From positions 3,855,501 through 3,919,500 of the forward strand of contig NZ_CP125619.1 of NCBI RefSeq assembly GCF_030053115.1: a DNA stretch of 64,000 nucleotides. The letters are read 5' to 3'. The translations under genes and the position numbers were made by a program. This stretch comes from Pseudomonas svalbardensis. GTDB lineage: Bacteria; Pseudomonadota; Gammaproteobacteria; Pseudomonadales; Pseudomonadaceae. This document shows, one piece after another, positions 9,978-18,084 of the stretch. Within the stretch, counting starts at the first letter, position 1; each line of letters opens with the position of its first letter. The notes below the pieces were generated by a model that saw nothing but the letters and a program-made list of their open reading frames with translations, was not told the origin of the DNA and searched no databases.

Positions 9978-10241
9978 TCAGCAGGTGCAGCACATCAGCG
10001 GCTTGCCATTGCAGCTCATCATCATCGGCATGCTGCAGTCGTTCATCATTTTTATCATCAGGATGCAGCAGTTTTTCATCATGTCCATGTTCATGCCGGC
10101 CATCGGCATGATTTTGCACATCATGCAGTCGGCCATCAGTGTGCATTCCATCACGCACTTCATCGGTGGCATCGGCATCCCCATCATCGGCAGCATTGGC
10201 ATGGTGGTGTTCATCGGCATTTGCATTTGCATGGCGTTCAT
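9978..10241 (-). CDS. Met/Cys-rich small protein, probable copper-binding
   Basis: 87 residues, of which about 30 are Met and 11 Cys. It contains many MxM and PM steps (MNAMQMQMPMNTTMPMLPMM), CxxxC/CMMC clusters in the middle and a CCTC end. No aromatic residues and no signal peptide. The start at 10241 follows AGGGAG about 11 bases upstream; the frame reads on to 10340 without a ribosome site. Such composition is typical of Cu(I) or Ag(I) binding, as in Met-rich periplasmic copper proteins and Cys-rich metallothioneins, but I know no family that matches. The plus-strand frames over it are mirror images of Met codons. A terminator follows directly. Confidence 0.6.
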   Translation of the reverse strand: MNAMQMQMPMNTTMPMLPMMGMPMPPMKCVMECTLMADCMMCKIMPMAGMNMDMMKNCCILMIKMMNDCSMPMMMSCNGKPLMCCTC

Positions 10242-10560
10242 CTTGGTGTTGCTCCCTGAAGGATTGAACAGTTGGACGAAGCTGATGGAGTGAATTCTAA
10301 GGACTGACGCAGAGGCGACAAGATGATGATCGAACAGCAAAAACGGACGTTAGAACCGCCCAAGTGGGGCCTTCAGGGCAATCATTGCTGTTACAACGAC
10401 CAGGCCGCTGTTATCACGGCCCCAGACAAAGTCATGGCGCGTTTTTATAGGTCATGGATATGCGAACAACAGCTATATAAATAACCGAAAGAAATAATCG
10501 ATCTAAACAGGATCCGGTTTTTTTAAATTCAGCTGCCTATCAGCTCAATAAGGACGTGCC
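10242..10560. other. Divergent intergenic region
   Basis: About 320 bases between the Met/Cys-rich gene and the lipoprotein gene. The right part (10440-10540) is AT-rich and probably holds the lipoprotein promoter. I saw no clear CueR-type dyad and no gene. Confidence 0.4.
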
Positions 10561-11022
10561 ATGCCTAAACGCCTTTTACTGGCCGCACTTTTCCTGGCAG
10601 TTGCCGGGTGTGCCAGCCCGCCGCCCGTTTCCGTTCATACAAAAGATCCCGCCAGTTCGACACTGCAAGGCGATGCCTCGCGTCCGGCACAGGCGCAATG
10701 GGTCCGCACCGAACTGTATTTTTCGGTGGGGCCATTGGAGAGCAAGGAAGGTGTGATCAGCCCCGCTCGCTGGCGCGAGTTTCTCGATCAGGAAGTCACA
10801 CCACGCTTTCCGGACGGTTTCAGCATGCTGGATGCCTACGGCCAGTGGCGCGACCACGGCGCCAGGGAGCCGGAGCGCCTGGGCACCAAAGCCATCGTGA
10901 TTGTCCACGAGAACGATGCCCGGCATGGCAATGACATCGAAGCGATTCGCCTGGCCTGGAAGCGCATGACCGGCGATCTGTCGGTACTGCGGTTGTCGCA
11001 ACCGACAGAGGTTTCTTTTTAA
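10561..11022 (+). CDS. DUF3574 lipoprotein
   Basis: 153 residues. It has a lipoprotein signal peptide with lipobox VAGC (lipidated Cys17), a Pro/Ser linker, then the DUF3574 domain (WVRTELYFSVG, WREFLDQEVTPRFPDGFSML, LDAYGQWRD). AAGGACGTGCC precedes the ATG. It is anchored in the envelope; the biochemical role of the family is unknown. Stands alone. Confidence 0.85.
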   Translation: MPKRLLLAALFLAVAGCASPPPVSVHTKDPASSTLQGDASRPAQAQWVRTELYFSVGPLESKEGVISPARWREFLDQEVTPRFPDGFSMLDAYGQWRDHGAREPERLGTKAIVIVHENDARHGNDIEAIRLAWKRMTGDLSVLRLSQPTEVSF

Positions 11023-11111
11023 GCAGCCGAGATTTACCGGGTGGAAGCTGATCGGCTCAATGCCAGAGACTCGGCAGAAAACACTTGAGTGTCGGTCAGC
11101 TTCGGACTACC

Positions 11112-12185
11112 TCAAGGCGTAATCGCAACCTTCATCACCCCGTCCCGCTGATGCGCAAACAACTCATAGGCGGCTTCGATGTCGTCGAGTTTGAAGCGAT
11201 GCGTCACCAGCGACGACAGGTCGACGCCACCGCTTTGCACCACCGCCATCAACCGTCGCATGCGTTCTTTTCCGCCGGGGCACAGGGTGCTGACGATGCT
11301 GAAATCCCCGAGCCCCGCGGCAAAGGCTTCGAGTGGAATGCGCAGATCACTGGAGTAAACCCCCAGGCTGGACAAACGACCACCGGGGCGCAACACCCGC
11401 AGTGCGGACTCGAAAGTGCCTTGAGTGCCCAGCGCTTCGATGGCCACGTCGACACCTCGACCGTCGGTCAGGGCCATGATCTGCGCAACCACGTCGCCGT
11501 CCTTGAAGTTGACCACGTGGGTCGCTCCCAACTGCCGGGCGACGCTCATTCGTTCAGCGACAGTATCGATGCCGATAATGGTGGTGGCGCCCTTGAGGCG
11601 CGCGCCGGCCACGGCACATAGGCCGATTGGCCCGAGGGCGAACACCGCGACGGTATCGCCAATCTTGACCTCGCCCCGCTCCGCCCCGGAAAACCCCGTG
11701 GACATGATGTCCGGGCACATCAGCACCTGTTCGTCGCTGAGGCCATCGGGGATCGGGCACAGGTTGGCCAACGCATCCGGCACCAGCACATACTCGGCCT
11801 GGCAGCCATCGATGGTGTTGCCGAACTTCCAGCCACCGGCAGCGCGAAAGCCATGGCGGGTGTCCGGGCCATCCTGTGAGCTGCAACCGCACAGGCAGGC
11901 GTAACTTTGTCCGCTGGGGGTAATGGCGCCGGCAATCACCCGCTGTCCTTCGACAAAACCACGCACCTGCGAGCCCAGCCGTTCGATGATGCCCACCGGT
12001 TCGTGACCGATGGTCAGCCCTTTAGCCACCGGGTATTCACCCCGCAGGATGTGCACGTCGGTGCCGCAGATCGTCGTGGTGGTAATGCGGACCAGCGCAT
12101 CCAGCGGCCCGACTTCGGGGATCGGTTTGTCATCCAGCACGATGCGGTTTTTCTCAACGAATATCGCGGCTTTCATGGTTGCCAT
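11112..12185 (-). CDS. Zinc-dependent alcohol dehydrogenase
   Basis: 357-residue medium-chain dehydrogenase. Catalytic zinc ligands are Cys40 (TICGTD) and His61-Glu62 (GHEPVG). A shortened structural lobe contains CLCGCSSQDG, and the Rossmann motif is near 184-189 (ALGPIGL). It resembles the secondary/broad alcohol dehydrogenases of Ralstonia and Clostridium that act on C2-C4 alcohols, butanediol or isopropanol. AGGAG lies 7 bases before the ATG. It is divergent from a universal stress protein, an arrangement that suits expression under low oxygen or stress, but no Anr box was found. Confidence 0.85.
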   Translation of the reverse strand: MATMKAAIFVEKNRIVLDDKPIPEVGPLDALVRITTTTICGTDVHILRGEYPVAKGLTIGHEPVGIIERLGSQVRGFVEGQRVIAGAITPSGQSYACLCGCSSQDGPDTRHGFRAAGGWKFGNTIDGCQAEYVLVPDALANLCPIPDGLSDEQVLMCPDIMSTGFSGAERGEVKIGDTVAVFALGPIGLCAVAGARLKGATTIIGIDTVAERMSVARQLGATHVVNFKDGDVVAQIMALTDGRGVDVAIEALGTQGTFESALRVLRPGGRLSSLGVYSSDLRIPLEAFAAGLGDFSIVSTLCPGGKERMRRLMAVVQSGGVDLSSLVTHRFKLDDIEAAYELFAHQRDGVMKVAITP

Positions 12186-12254
12186 CGGGGTTCTCCTAAG
12201 CGTTCACGTGCGCTTGAGTTCAGCACGAACCTCAGCCTGCACCCGGTTTACGGA

Positions 12255-12344
12255 CGGGAGGTTGATCATGGTCAATACTTAGAGACTGGATGTACGTCGC
12301 ACGAGCCGCACGTCGGGCGGCTAATCCACGGGAGGTTCATCATG
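12255..12344 (+). promoter_or_regulatory. Duplicated ribosome-binding region with a 4-codon upstream ORF
   Basis: CGGGAGGTTGATCATG (12255-12270) and CGGGAGGTTCATCATG (12329-12344) differ at one base. The second starts the stress protein; the first starts a mini-ORF, Met-Val-Asn-Thr-stop (12268-12282). It may be a relic duplication or a small translation control element. Confidence 0.45.
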
Positions 12345-13268
12345 TCTGGTCAATCCCGCTTCATGCTGGTTGCATCACCGCTGATGGAACACAGCCCTGC
12401 TTTCGACAGGGCCGCTGCGCTGGCCAAGGCCGAAGACGCCGCGCTGCACATCGTCGCCTTCGACTATCTTGAAGGCCTGGCAACCGCCAGTCTGGTCAAC
12501 GAAAAGGCCCTGGAACAGATGCGCCTGGGCTACGTCGATCGCCATCGCCAATGGCTTGAGGAACAGGCCCGCCCCTTGCGCAAAATCGGTGTCCACGTCA
12601 CCACCGAAGTGGCCTGGGTCGAACGCCCGCTGGAGGAAATCCTGATTCACCTCAAAGAGCTGCCGATGGACGTGCTGATCAAGGCGCTGGAGCACGAATC
12701 GCTGCTGTCGCGGCTGATGTTTACCCCGCTCGATGTGCATTTGCTGCGCGAATGCCCGGTGCCTCTGCATTTCGTCAGCCACGCCGTGCACGCTTTGCCG
12801 CGAAAGATCGTCGCGGCGGTCGACCCCTTTCATCGCGATGACCATTACAAAACCTTCAACGACCGAATCCTTCACGAAGCGGCGAAACTGGCGAGCGCCT
12901 GTAATGCCGAGCTCGATGTGGTCTACGCCTATGACCTTTCATCCATCAGCGCCGACGAATTCGGCTTTGACAACGGGTCGGCATTCTTCTCGTCGGGCAA
13001 GGCCAAGACCGTATTCGATTACCAGGAGGATGCCTTCAACGACTTGGCCGAGCGCAACGGCATCGCGCCGGAGCAGCGGCACATGATCATGGGCAACCCG
13101 GCCAAGGTCCTCACCCGCTATGCCGACGCCTATGACGTTGACGTGATTGTCATGGGCCGGATCGGCCATCGCGGCATGGGCCGGCTGATCGGCAGTACGG
13201 TGGAGCATCTGCTGTACAAAATGCCGTGCAGCGTTTGGGTGGTGTATACCGAGCGGCTGGATGAGTAA
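12342..13268 (+). CDS. Tandem universal stress protein (UspA family)
   Basis: 308 residues with two Usp domains. The first (1-145) is degenerate. The second keeps KIVAAVDP at its start and the nucleotide-binding end VDVIVMGRIGHRGMGRLIGSTVEHLL, which fits G-2x-G-9x-G-(S/T). The start at 12342 has GGGAGGT 5 bases upstream. It resembles UspE-type stress proteins of pseudomonads that support anaerobic survival, and is divergent from the alcohol dehydrogenase. Confidence 0.88.
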   Translation: MSGQSRFMLVASPLMEHSPAFDRAAALAKAEDAALHIVAFDYLEGLATASLVNEKALEQMRLGYVDRHRQWLEEQARPLRKIGVHVTTEVAWVERPLEEILIHLKELPMDVLIKALEHESLLSRLMFTPLDVHLLRECPVPLHFVSHAVHALPRKIVAAVDPFHRDDHYKTFNDRILHEAAKLASACNAELDVVYAYDLSSISADEFGFDNGSAFFSSGKAKTVFDYQEDAFNDLAERNGIAPEQRHMIMGNPAKVLTRYADAYDVDVIVMGRIGHRGMGRLIGSTVEHLLYKMPCSVWVVYTERLDE

Positions 13269-13297
13269 TTGATCCCTACAAAACACCACAAATCTAA

Positions 13298-13402
13298 TGT
13301 GGGAGCGGCGGTGCGACGATTCGACTTGCTCGCGAAGGCGGAGTGTCAGGCAACATCATTGTCGACTGAGACACCGCCTTCGCGAGCAAGCCCGCTCCCA
13401 CA
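13298..13402. repeat. Paired inverted REP sequence
   Basis: TGTGGGAGCGG at 13298 and CCCGCTCCCACA ending at 13402, with inner arms TTGCTCGCGAAGGCGG and CCGCCTTCGCGAGCAA. It lies between the convergent stress-protein and methyltransferase genes. Confidence 0.88.
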
Positions 13403-13434
13403 GGGGTTTTGCATTGTCATAAAGCTTGTTCAGG

Positions 13435-14247
13435 TCAACGCCGCGTAATCACCACCTCAAGGTATTCACTCGGCACCACCAGCGATTTTTCTCCCGCTCT
13501 GTTCATGCGGTTGATCAGTTCGGTCAGGTCGTTTTCCAGCGCTTGGGCGCCTTCGGGAGGCAGCGCTGCGAATGCTTTGTGGACCGGGCCGTACCAGCTG
13601 CGGAACGTGTCGATGAAATGCGCGGCCGAGCGGTAACGGAAGTTGAAGGTCTTGCGCGTCACCTGGAGCAGAAAGTCACGCTCGTCGAACTGCGTGTGCA
13701 GCCAGGCTTCGGTGCCCCACTGCGAAGGCGGTTGAGCGCCCGGCGGTGGCGGCAGGTGGCGGCCGAGGGTCTTGAACATCTGGCCGACAAAACCTTCGGG
13801 CGTCCAGTTGGCGAGGCCGATCCGCCCTCCGGGGCGACAGACCCGCGCCAGTTCCGCGGCGGCCTTGGGCTGGTCCGGCGTAAACATCACACCGAAAGTC
13901 GAAAGCACGACATCGAAGCTGGCATCCTCGAACGGCAAGGCTTCAGCGTCGGCCACTTGAAACGTCACGTCCAGGCGTTCCGCCCTGGCCCGGTCTTCGC
14001 CGCGTTCCAGCAGCGCGGCCACATAGTCGGTAGACGTGACGTGGCAACCACGGCGCGCGGCAGCGAGCGTCGCATTGCCGTTGCCGGCGGCCACGTCGAG
14101 CACGCGTTCATCGCAAAGCAGGTCGCAGGCCTCGGCCAGTTGCTCGCCGACAATCTGCAAAGTGGTGCCGATCACGGCATAGTCGCCACTGGCCCAAGAG
14201 GCCATTTGACGGTTTTTCAAGGCAGTAAGATCAATGGGTGTACTCAT
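13435..14247 (-). CDS. Class I SAM-dependent methyltransferase
   Basis: 270 residues. SAM motif I VLDVAAGNGNATLAAA is near 50, motif II region FQVADAEALPFEDASFDVVLS, and the post-motif LARVCRPGGRIGLANW; it is UbiE/Coq5-like in the core. Substrate unknown. It lies 37 bases behind the DUF4242 gene on the same strand, probably in one transcript. Confidence 0.85.
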   Translation of the reverse strand: MSTPIDLTALKNRQMASWASGDYAVIGTTLQIVGEQLAEACDLLCDERVLDVAAGNGNATLAAARRGCHVTSTDYVAALLERGEDRARAERLDVTFQVADAEALPFEDASFDVVLSTFGVMFTPDQPKAAAELARVCRPGGRIGLANWTPEGFVGQMFKTLGRHLPPPPGAQPPSQWGTEAWLHTQFDERDFLLQVTRKTFNFRYRSAAHFIDTFRSWYGPVHKAFAALPPEGAQALENDLTELINRMNRAGEKSLVVPSEYLEVVITRR

Positions 14248-14284
14248 GAATTCCGCTCCGTTGCGGGTTGGAACGCAACCCGGC

Positions 14285-14554
14285 TTATTCGGCCGTGGTG
14301 GGATCGATGATGGCCGTGACCTGGGAAATGCGGTTGGCCGGGAAATCGCTCTGCCTGGCGTGTTCCTTGATCAACTCTTCGTTGGGCGCGATGTACACGC
14401 AGTAGAGCTTGTCGCCGGTGACATAACTCTGCTGCCACTGCACCTCTGGCAAGTCGCGCAACGTCCTGCAGGACTTTTGCGAAGCCGCTTTCAAATCCCT
14501 TTCTGACAGTGTTCCAGCACCTGGATTCTCGCGTTCTATGACGAACTTCGGCAT
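14285..14554 (-). CDS. DUF4242 small protein
   Basis: 89 residues beginning MPKFVIERENPGAG and ending ISQVTAIIDPTTAE, with DKLYCVYIAPNEELIKEHAR in the middle; these are the marks of DUF4242, a small ferredoxin-like fold family of unknown function. First gene of a likely pair with the methyltransferase. A GAGAGG ribosome site precedes it. Confidence 0.88.
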   Translation of the reverse strand: MPKFVIERENPGAGTLSERDLKAASQKSCRTLRDLPEVQWQQSYVTGDKLYCVYIAPNEELIKEHARQSDFPANRISQVTAIIDPTTAE

Positions 14555-14748
14555 GGCAACCTCTCATTCTTGTTATTGATGACAGGGTCGGCAGACCCTG
14601 AGTGCCAACTATCGCGCCGGGCAACGCTGGCGTCCTGCCCGATCGTCGGCCAACCCTGCCCGATCGTCCGGAGATTTCAGGCTCCGGCGCGACAGGCTCA
14701 CAATCAAGCTCCCCACCCAAAGCTGCCCGCCAACACGGGAAAACCACC

Positions 14749-15053
14749 ATGGACGCCCTGTCTCAGACGCTGCGCGTCGTCCGCCCGGTCGGCGCGATTT
14801 TCATCAATGCCAGGTTCACTGCACCCTGCTACCAATCGCCGAGCGCCGACACGGCGGCGAAGGTGTGCTGGCGGCCAACCTGTTACGCAGCAGTAACAGC
14901 TCGTTGATGCGGATTGCCGAAGAGGTGGGCTACCAGACCGACACGGCGTTCAACCGGGCGTTTCGTCGAGAGTATGGAGCGCCACCGGCGGCGTGGCGGC
15001 GCAGTCAGGAGAAAAAACCAATGGCCCACAGCGTGCAGCCTGTGAGCCATTGA
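14749..15053 (+). pseudogene. AraC-family regulator with a large internal deletion
   Basis: The N-terminus (14749, MDALSQTLRVVRPVGAIFIN, then ARFTAPCYQSPSADTAA) is that of the cupin_6 group of AraC regulators. The C-terminus (about 14863-15053), in another frame, reads LAANLLRSSNSSLMRIAEEV then YQTDTAFNRAFRREYGAPPA, the end of the second helix-turn-helix. Roughly 190 residues in between are missing, and the two parts are out of frame, so it cannot make a working regulator. It sits upstream of the divergent DUF4242/methyltransferase pair, which it may once have controlled. Confidence 0.8.
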
Positions 15054-15062
15054 TTTGAAGGT

Positions 15063-16292
15063 TTATGCGGCGGGTGCGGAGGCTTTGGCGTCGGCCTTGG
15101 CCTCTTCCAGCAACTGCTGAATCATCTTCTCCTGAGTCTCGTAGCGACCTTCACCGAAGTGGGTGAAACGCACCTGCCCCTTGGCGTCGATCAGGTAGTG
15201 AGCCGGCCAGTACTGGTTGTCGAAGTTGCGCCAGATCGCGTAGTTGTTGTCGATGGCCACCGGGTAGGTAATGCCGAGCTTTTTCACCTGATCCTTGACG
15301 TTGTCGATGATGCGCTCGAAACCGTATTCAGGGGTGTGGACGCCGATCACCACCAGGCCATCCTTCTCGTATTTTTTCGCCCAGTCCTTCACGTACGGCA
15401 AGGTGTGCTGGCAATTGATGCAGTCGTAGGTCCAGAAATCCACCAACACCACTTTGCCTTTCAGCGAATCGTTGCTCAGCGCCGGTGAGTTGATCCATTC
15501 GACCGCCCCGGACAGCGACGGCATGGCGCCTTTGGCGTTGTCCATGGACGAGTCTGCGTTGACCTTGCTGATGAAGTAATCGACGACTTTCGGCACGGTT
15601 TCCAGCACGCGTTGCTCAACCGTGGTCACGCCTTCGGACGAGGTGCCGGCCAGCAGTGTTTTGTCGGCACCGGTGGAAATCACCACCGCAGCCGCCAGCA
15701 CCGCAACACCCGAACCACGACGCAGCCAACCGGTGACCGGGATCGACGACTTCAATCGATTGACCAGGCCGCGACCAGCGAAGATCAAGGTGCCCAGGGA
15801 CAATGCGCTGCCCAGGCCGTACGCCACCAGCAACAGGCTGGTTTGAGCGTTTGCGCCTTGCAGCATGGCGCCCGTGAGGATGACCCCGAGGATCGGTCCG
15901 GCGCACGGTGCCCAGAGCAGACCGGTGGCAACGCCGATCATGATCGAACTCAACGGGCCGGACATTTTGCGGGTGTCCGGATCGAGGCGGTTGCCCAGCG
16001 CCACGAAGGGACGGGCCAGCCAGTCACCGACACGGGCGGAAATCAGCGACAGGGCGAACAACGCCATCACGATCAGCGCTACGTGGCGACCGGTGTTGTT
16101 GGCGTGTATCACCCACTCGCTGCTGACCACGGCCAGGCTGGAGATCAGGGCGAAGGTCAGGACCATGCCGCCGAGGGTGAGCAGGATCGAGGAACGTGTG
16201 CGTTTGACACCGGCGAACAGGAACGGCACGACCGGAAGGATGCAGGGGCTGAGTACGGTCAATATGCCGCCCAGGAAAGCGATGAGAAACAT
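15063..16292 (-). CDS. CcdA/DsbD-like membrane reductase fused to a thioredoxin-like domain
   Basis: 409 residues. The N-terminal half is a CcdA-type six-helix domain with paired cysteines in SPCILPVVPF and WAPCAGP. The periplasmic C-terminal half is a TlpA/redoxin domain with active site Cys291-Ile-Asn-Cys294. This DipZ-like layout moves electrons from cytoplasmic thioredoxin to periplasmic thiols. The start at 16292 has AAGGTG upstream; the frame is open to 16340. It is downstream of two small exported proteins and near a two-component system, perhaps a shared envelope redox or metal response. Confidence 0.88.
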   Translation of the reverse strand: MFLIAFLGGILTVLSPCILPVVPFLFAGVKRTRSSILLTLGGMVLTFALISSLAVVSSEWVIHANNTGRHVALIVMALFALSLISARVGDWLARPFVALGNRLDPDTRKMSGPLSSIMIGVATGLLWAPCAGPILGVILTGAMLQGANAQTSLLLVAYGLGSALSLGTLIFAGRGLVNRLKSSIPVTGWLRRGSGVAVLAAAVVISTGADKTLLAGTSSEGVTTVEQRVLETVPKVVDYFISKVNADSSMDNAKGAMPSLSGAVEWINSPALSNDSLKGKVVLVDFWTYDCINCQHTLPYVKDWAKKYEKDGLVVIGVHTPEYGFERIIDNVKDQVKKLGITYPVAIDNNYAIWRNFDNQYWPAHYLIDAKGQVRFTHFGEGRYETQEKMIQQLLEEAKADAKASAPAA

Positions 16293-16332
16293 GGTTGTCA
16301 CCTTGAAAATGGTGGTTAGGATTCGAAATTCA

Positions 16333-16495
16333 CCCCTCACCCTAACCCTCTCCCCAAGGGGGCGAGGGGACTGACCGAGTGGTTTGGTAGAAATTCCGCG
16401 ACCTGAAAGTCTGAGTCGAACTCACACTCTGAAAAGCATGGAGATCGGCTCCCTTTCCCCCTCTCCCCCCGTGGGGAGAGGGCTGGGGTGAGGGG
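16333..16495. repeat. Palindromic Pseudomonas repeat (MITE-like)
   Basis: CCCCTCACCCTAACCCTCTC at the left and GGGGAGAGGGCTGGGGTGAG at the right are near-complements; inner arms repeat the theme. It fills the gap between the 70-aa exported protein gene and dipZ-like gene and would fold strongly in RNA. Confidence 0.8.
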
Positions 16496-16513
16496 TCGAT
16501 TCCACTGACACCC

Positions 16514-16726
16514 TCAAGCCGTCTGGGTATCCAGCAACTGCCCCTGCGGCGTACGGCCCGAACCATCCTCTGCCAGAAAGGCGCTCCCACCCTTCTCCGC
16601 CACCGGCGTCAGTTGAAAGCAAGTCGCGCTGCCACAGCTTTTTTTTTCAACAGCAGCGTTGGCATGGGCAGCGGCGCCAGCCACGGAGAAGGCAATGGCA
16701 GTCAAAAAGCGGGTGATGTTGTTCAT
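16514..16726 (-). CDS. Small exported protein, 70 aa
   Basis: Signal peptide MNNITRFLTAIAFSVAGAAA with cleavage near AHA-NA. The mature part of about 47 residues has two cysteines (KKSCGSATCFQL) that could form a disulfide or bind metal. No family recognised. It is followed by the repeat and the CcdA-thioredoxin gene on the same strand, so it may be a substrate or partner. Confidence 0.65.
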   Translation of the reverse strand: MNNITRFLTAIAFSVAGAAAHANAAVEKKSCGSATCFQLTPVAEKGGSAFLAEDGSGRTPQGQLLDTQTA

Positions 16727-16774
16727 GACGTGCTTCCTGTTTCAATTGGGATGGGCAATGGGTCAGCGCAGGAC

Positions 16775-17038
16775 TCAGTTGTCTGAGTTGCAGCCATCAG
16801 CAAATTTGCGATAGTCCAGAACCTGGGTTTTGTTATGGGAATCCAGGTAAGTCAGCTGGGCATCCACAACCCCACAGGAAGTCGAGGCGTCCTGTTTCAG
16901 CGACACCACTTTCTTGATGTCCAGGTGCGTGCCGTAGGTGTAGGTTTTAGCGGTGATATCGGCTTCGGCGCGGGCCGACAAGGTGCAGATGTTCAGGGCG
17001 GCAAACAGGCAAGCGGCGTAGACGGCTTTGGTGTTCAT
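16775..17038 (-). CDS. DUF2790 exported protein
   Basis: 87 residues: a signal peptide (MNTKAVYAACLFAALNICTL-SARA), then a DUF2790 domain (YGTHLDIKKVVSLKQ, one internal disulfide from CGVVDAQLTYLD and ADGC, YRKFADGC). Periplasmic, role unknown. First gene of the minus-strand group, divergent from the response regulator. In pseudomonads such genes often react to metals or two-component systems. Confidence 0.85.
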   Translation of the reverse strand: MNTKAVYAACLFAALNICTLSARAEADITAKTYTYGTHLDIKKVVSLKQDASTSCGVVDAQLTYLDSHNKTQVLDYRKFADGCNSDN

Positions 17039-17343
17039 GGTGGTTTCCTCAAGGCTTCAATAGGTCAATCGTTGATTTGGCCGAGGCGACTTGGCTTGCC
17101 TCGATGGAACCTATTAGAAGCCCGCGAGGTATCCCGACTGTGTCGGGAACAGACGCGTGTAAATCGGTACGTATCAAAACCGGGCCGGGATACAGAGCGA
17201 TACAAATGCCCTGAAAATGGGTGTTTTTGCGTCCACGTGTATCCGCCGATATGCCAGATACACTGCAATACAAAGGGCTACGGGCGAACGGGCCAAGGCT
17301 CGATAGACTGCGCGACATCCCCCATCTACAGAGGCCTGGCCAA
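17039..17343. promoter_or_regulatory. Divergent regulatory region with 10-bp-spaced direct repeats
   Basis: GATACAGAGCGATACA at 17189-17204 and GATACACTGCAATACA at 17257-17272 each hold two hexamers with a 10-bp period, and an inverted copy TGTATC lies at 17238-17243. OmpR/PhoB-family regulators bind direct repeats with 10-11 bp period, so these are candidate boxes for the adjacent response regulator controlling itself and the divergent DUF2790 gene. Confidence 0.6.
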
Positions 17344-18084
17344 ATGCAACACGTCGATCACATTCTTATCGTGGACGATGACCGCGAGATCCGGGAACTG
17401 GTAGGCAACTACCTCAAGAAGAACGGTCTGCGCACCACCGTCGTGTCGGATGGACGGCAAATGCGCACCTTCCTGGAGTCCACGCCGGTGGACCTGATCG
17501 TGCTCGACATCATGATGCCGGGCGACGATGGCCTGATGCTGTGCCGTGAGTTGCGCGCCGGCAAGCACAAGGCCACGCCAGTGCTGATGCTCACCGCGCG
17601 CAACGATGAAACCGACCGCATCATCGGCCTGGAAATGGGCGCCGACGATTACCTGGTCAAGCCGTTCGCTGCCCGTGAACTGCTCGCCCGCATCAACGCC
17701 GTGCTGCGCCGCACACGGATGCTACCGCCCAACCTGGTGGTCACCGAAAGCGGTCGCTTGCTGGCCTTCGGGCGCTGGCGCCTGGACACCTCGGCCCGGC
17801 ACTTGCTCGATGAGGACGGCACGATGGTCGCGCTCAGTGGCGCGGAATATCGGTTGCTGCGGGTGTTCCTCGATCATCCTCAGCGGGTGCTCAATCGCGA
17901 TCAACTGCTGAACCTGACCCAAGGCCGCGATGCTGACCTGTTCGACCGCTCCATCGACTTGCTGGTCAGCCGCTTGCGCCAGCGCTTGCTGGACGATGCC
18001 CGCGAACCGGCCTACATCAAAACCGTGCGCAGTGAAGGCTATGTGTTTTCGCTGCCGGTGGAAGTACTCGGGGCGCCATCATGA
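17344..18084 (+). CDS. OmpR-family response regulator
   Basis: 246 residues. The receiver domain has DDD at 11-13, phospho-acceptor Asp55 (VLDIMMPG) and Lys in YLVKPFAARE. The C-terminal winged helix has GAEYRLLRVFLDHPQRVLNRDQLL and ends VRSEGYVFSLP. The start at 17344 (MQHVDHILIV) fits the family; the frame is open to 17221. It overlaps the kinase gene by 4 bases (ATGA), so the two are co-translated. Resembles OmpR/CpxR-type regulators; the signal is unknown. Confidence 0.92.
   Translation: MQHVDHILIVDDDREIRELVGNYLKKNGLRTTVVSDGRQMRTFLESTPVDLIVLDIMMPGDDGLMLCRELRAGKHKATPVLMLTARNDETDRIIGLEMGADDYLVKPFAARELLARINAVLRRTRMLPPNLVVTESGRLLAFGRWRLDTSARHLLDEDGTMVALSGAEYRLLRVFLDHPQRVLNRDQLLNLTQGRDADLFDRSIDLLVSRLRQRLLDDAREPAYIKTVRSEGYVFSLPVEVLGAPS

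Noticed and set aside
9868..10293. Hydrophobic plus-strand ORF full of Ile/Met/His.
   Set aside because: It is the mirror image of the Met-rich minus-strand gene; repeated ATG codons give CAT or ATC-like codons on the other strand.
11907..13268. 453-codon frame for the stress protein.
   Set aside because: The first 145 codons lie antisense to the alcohol dehydrogenase and its promoter; the start at 12342 fits the family.
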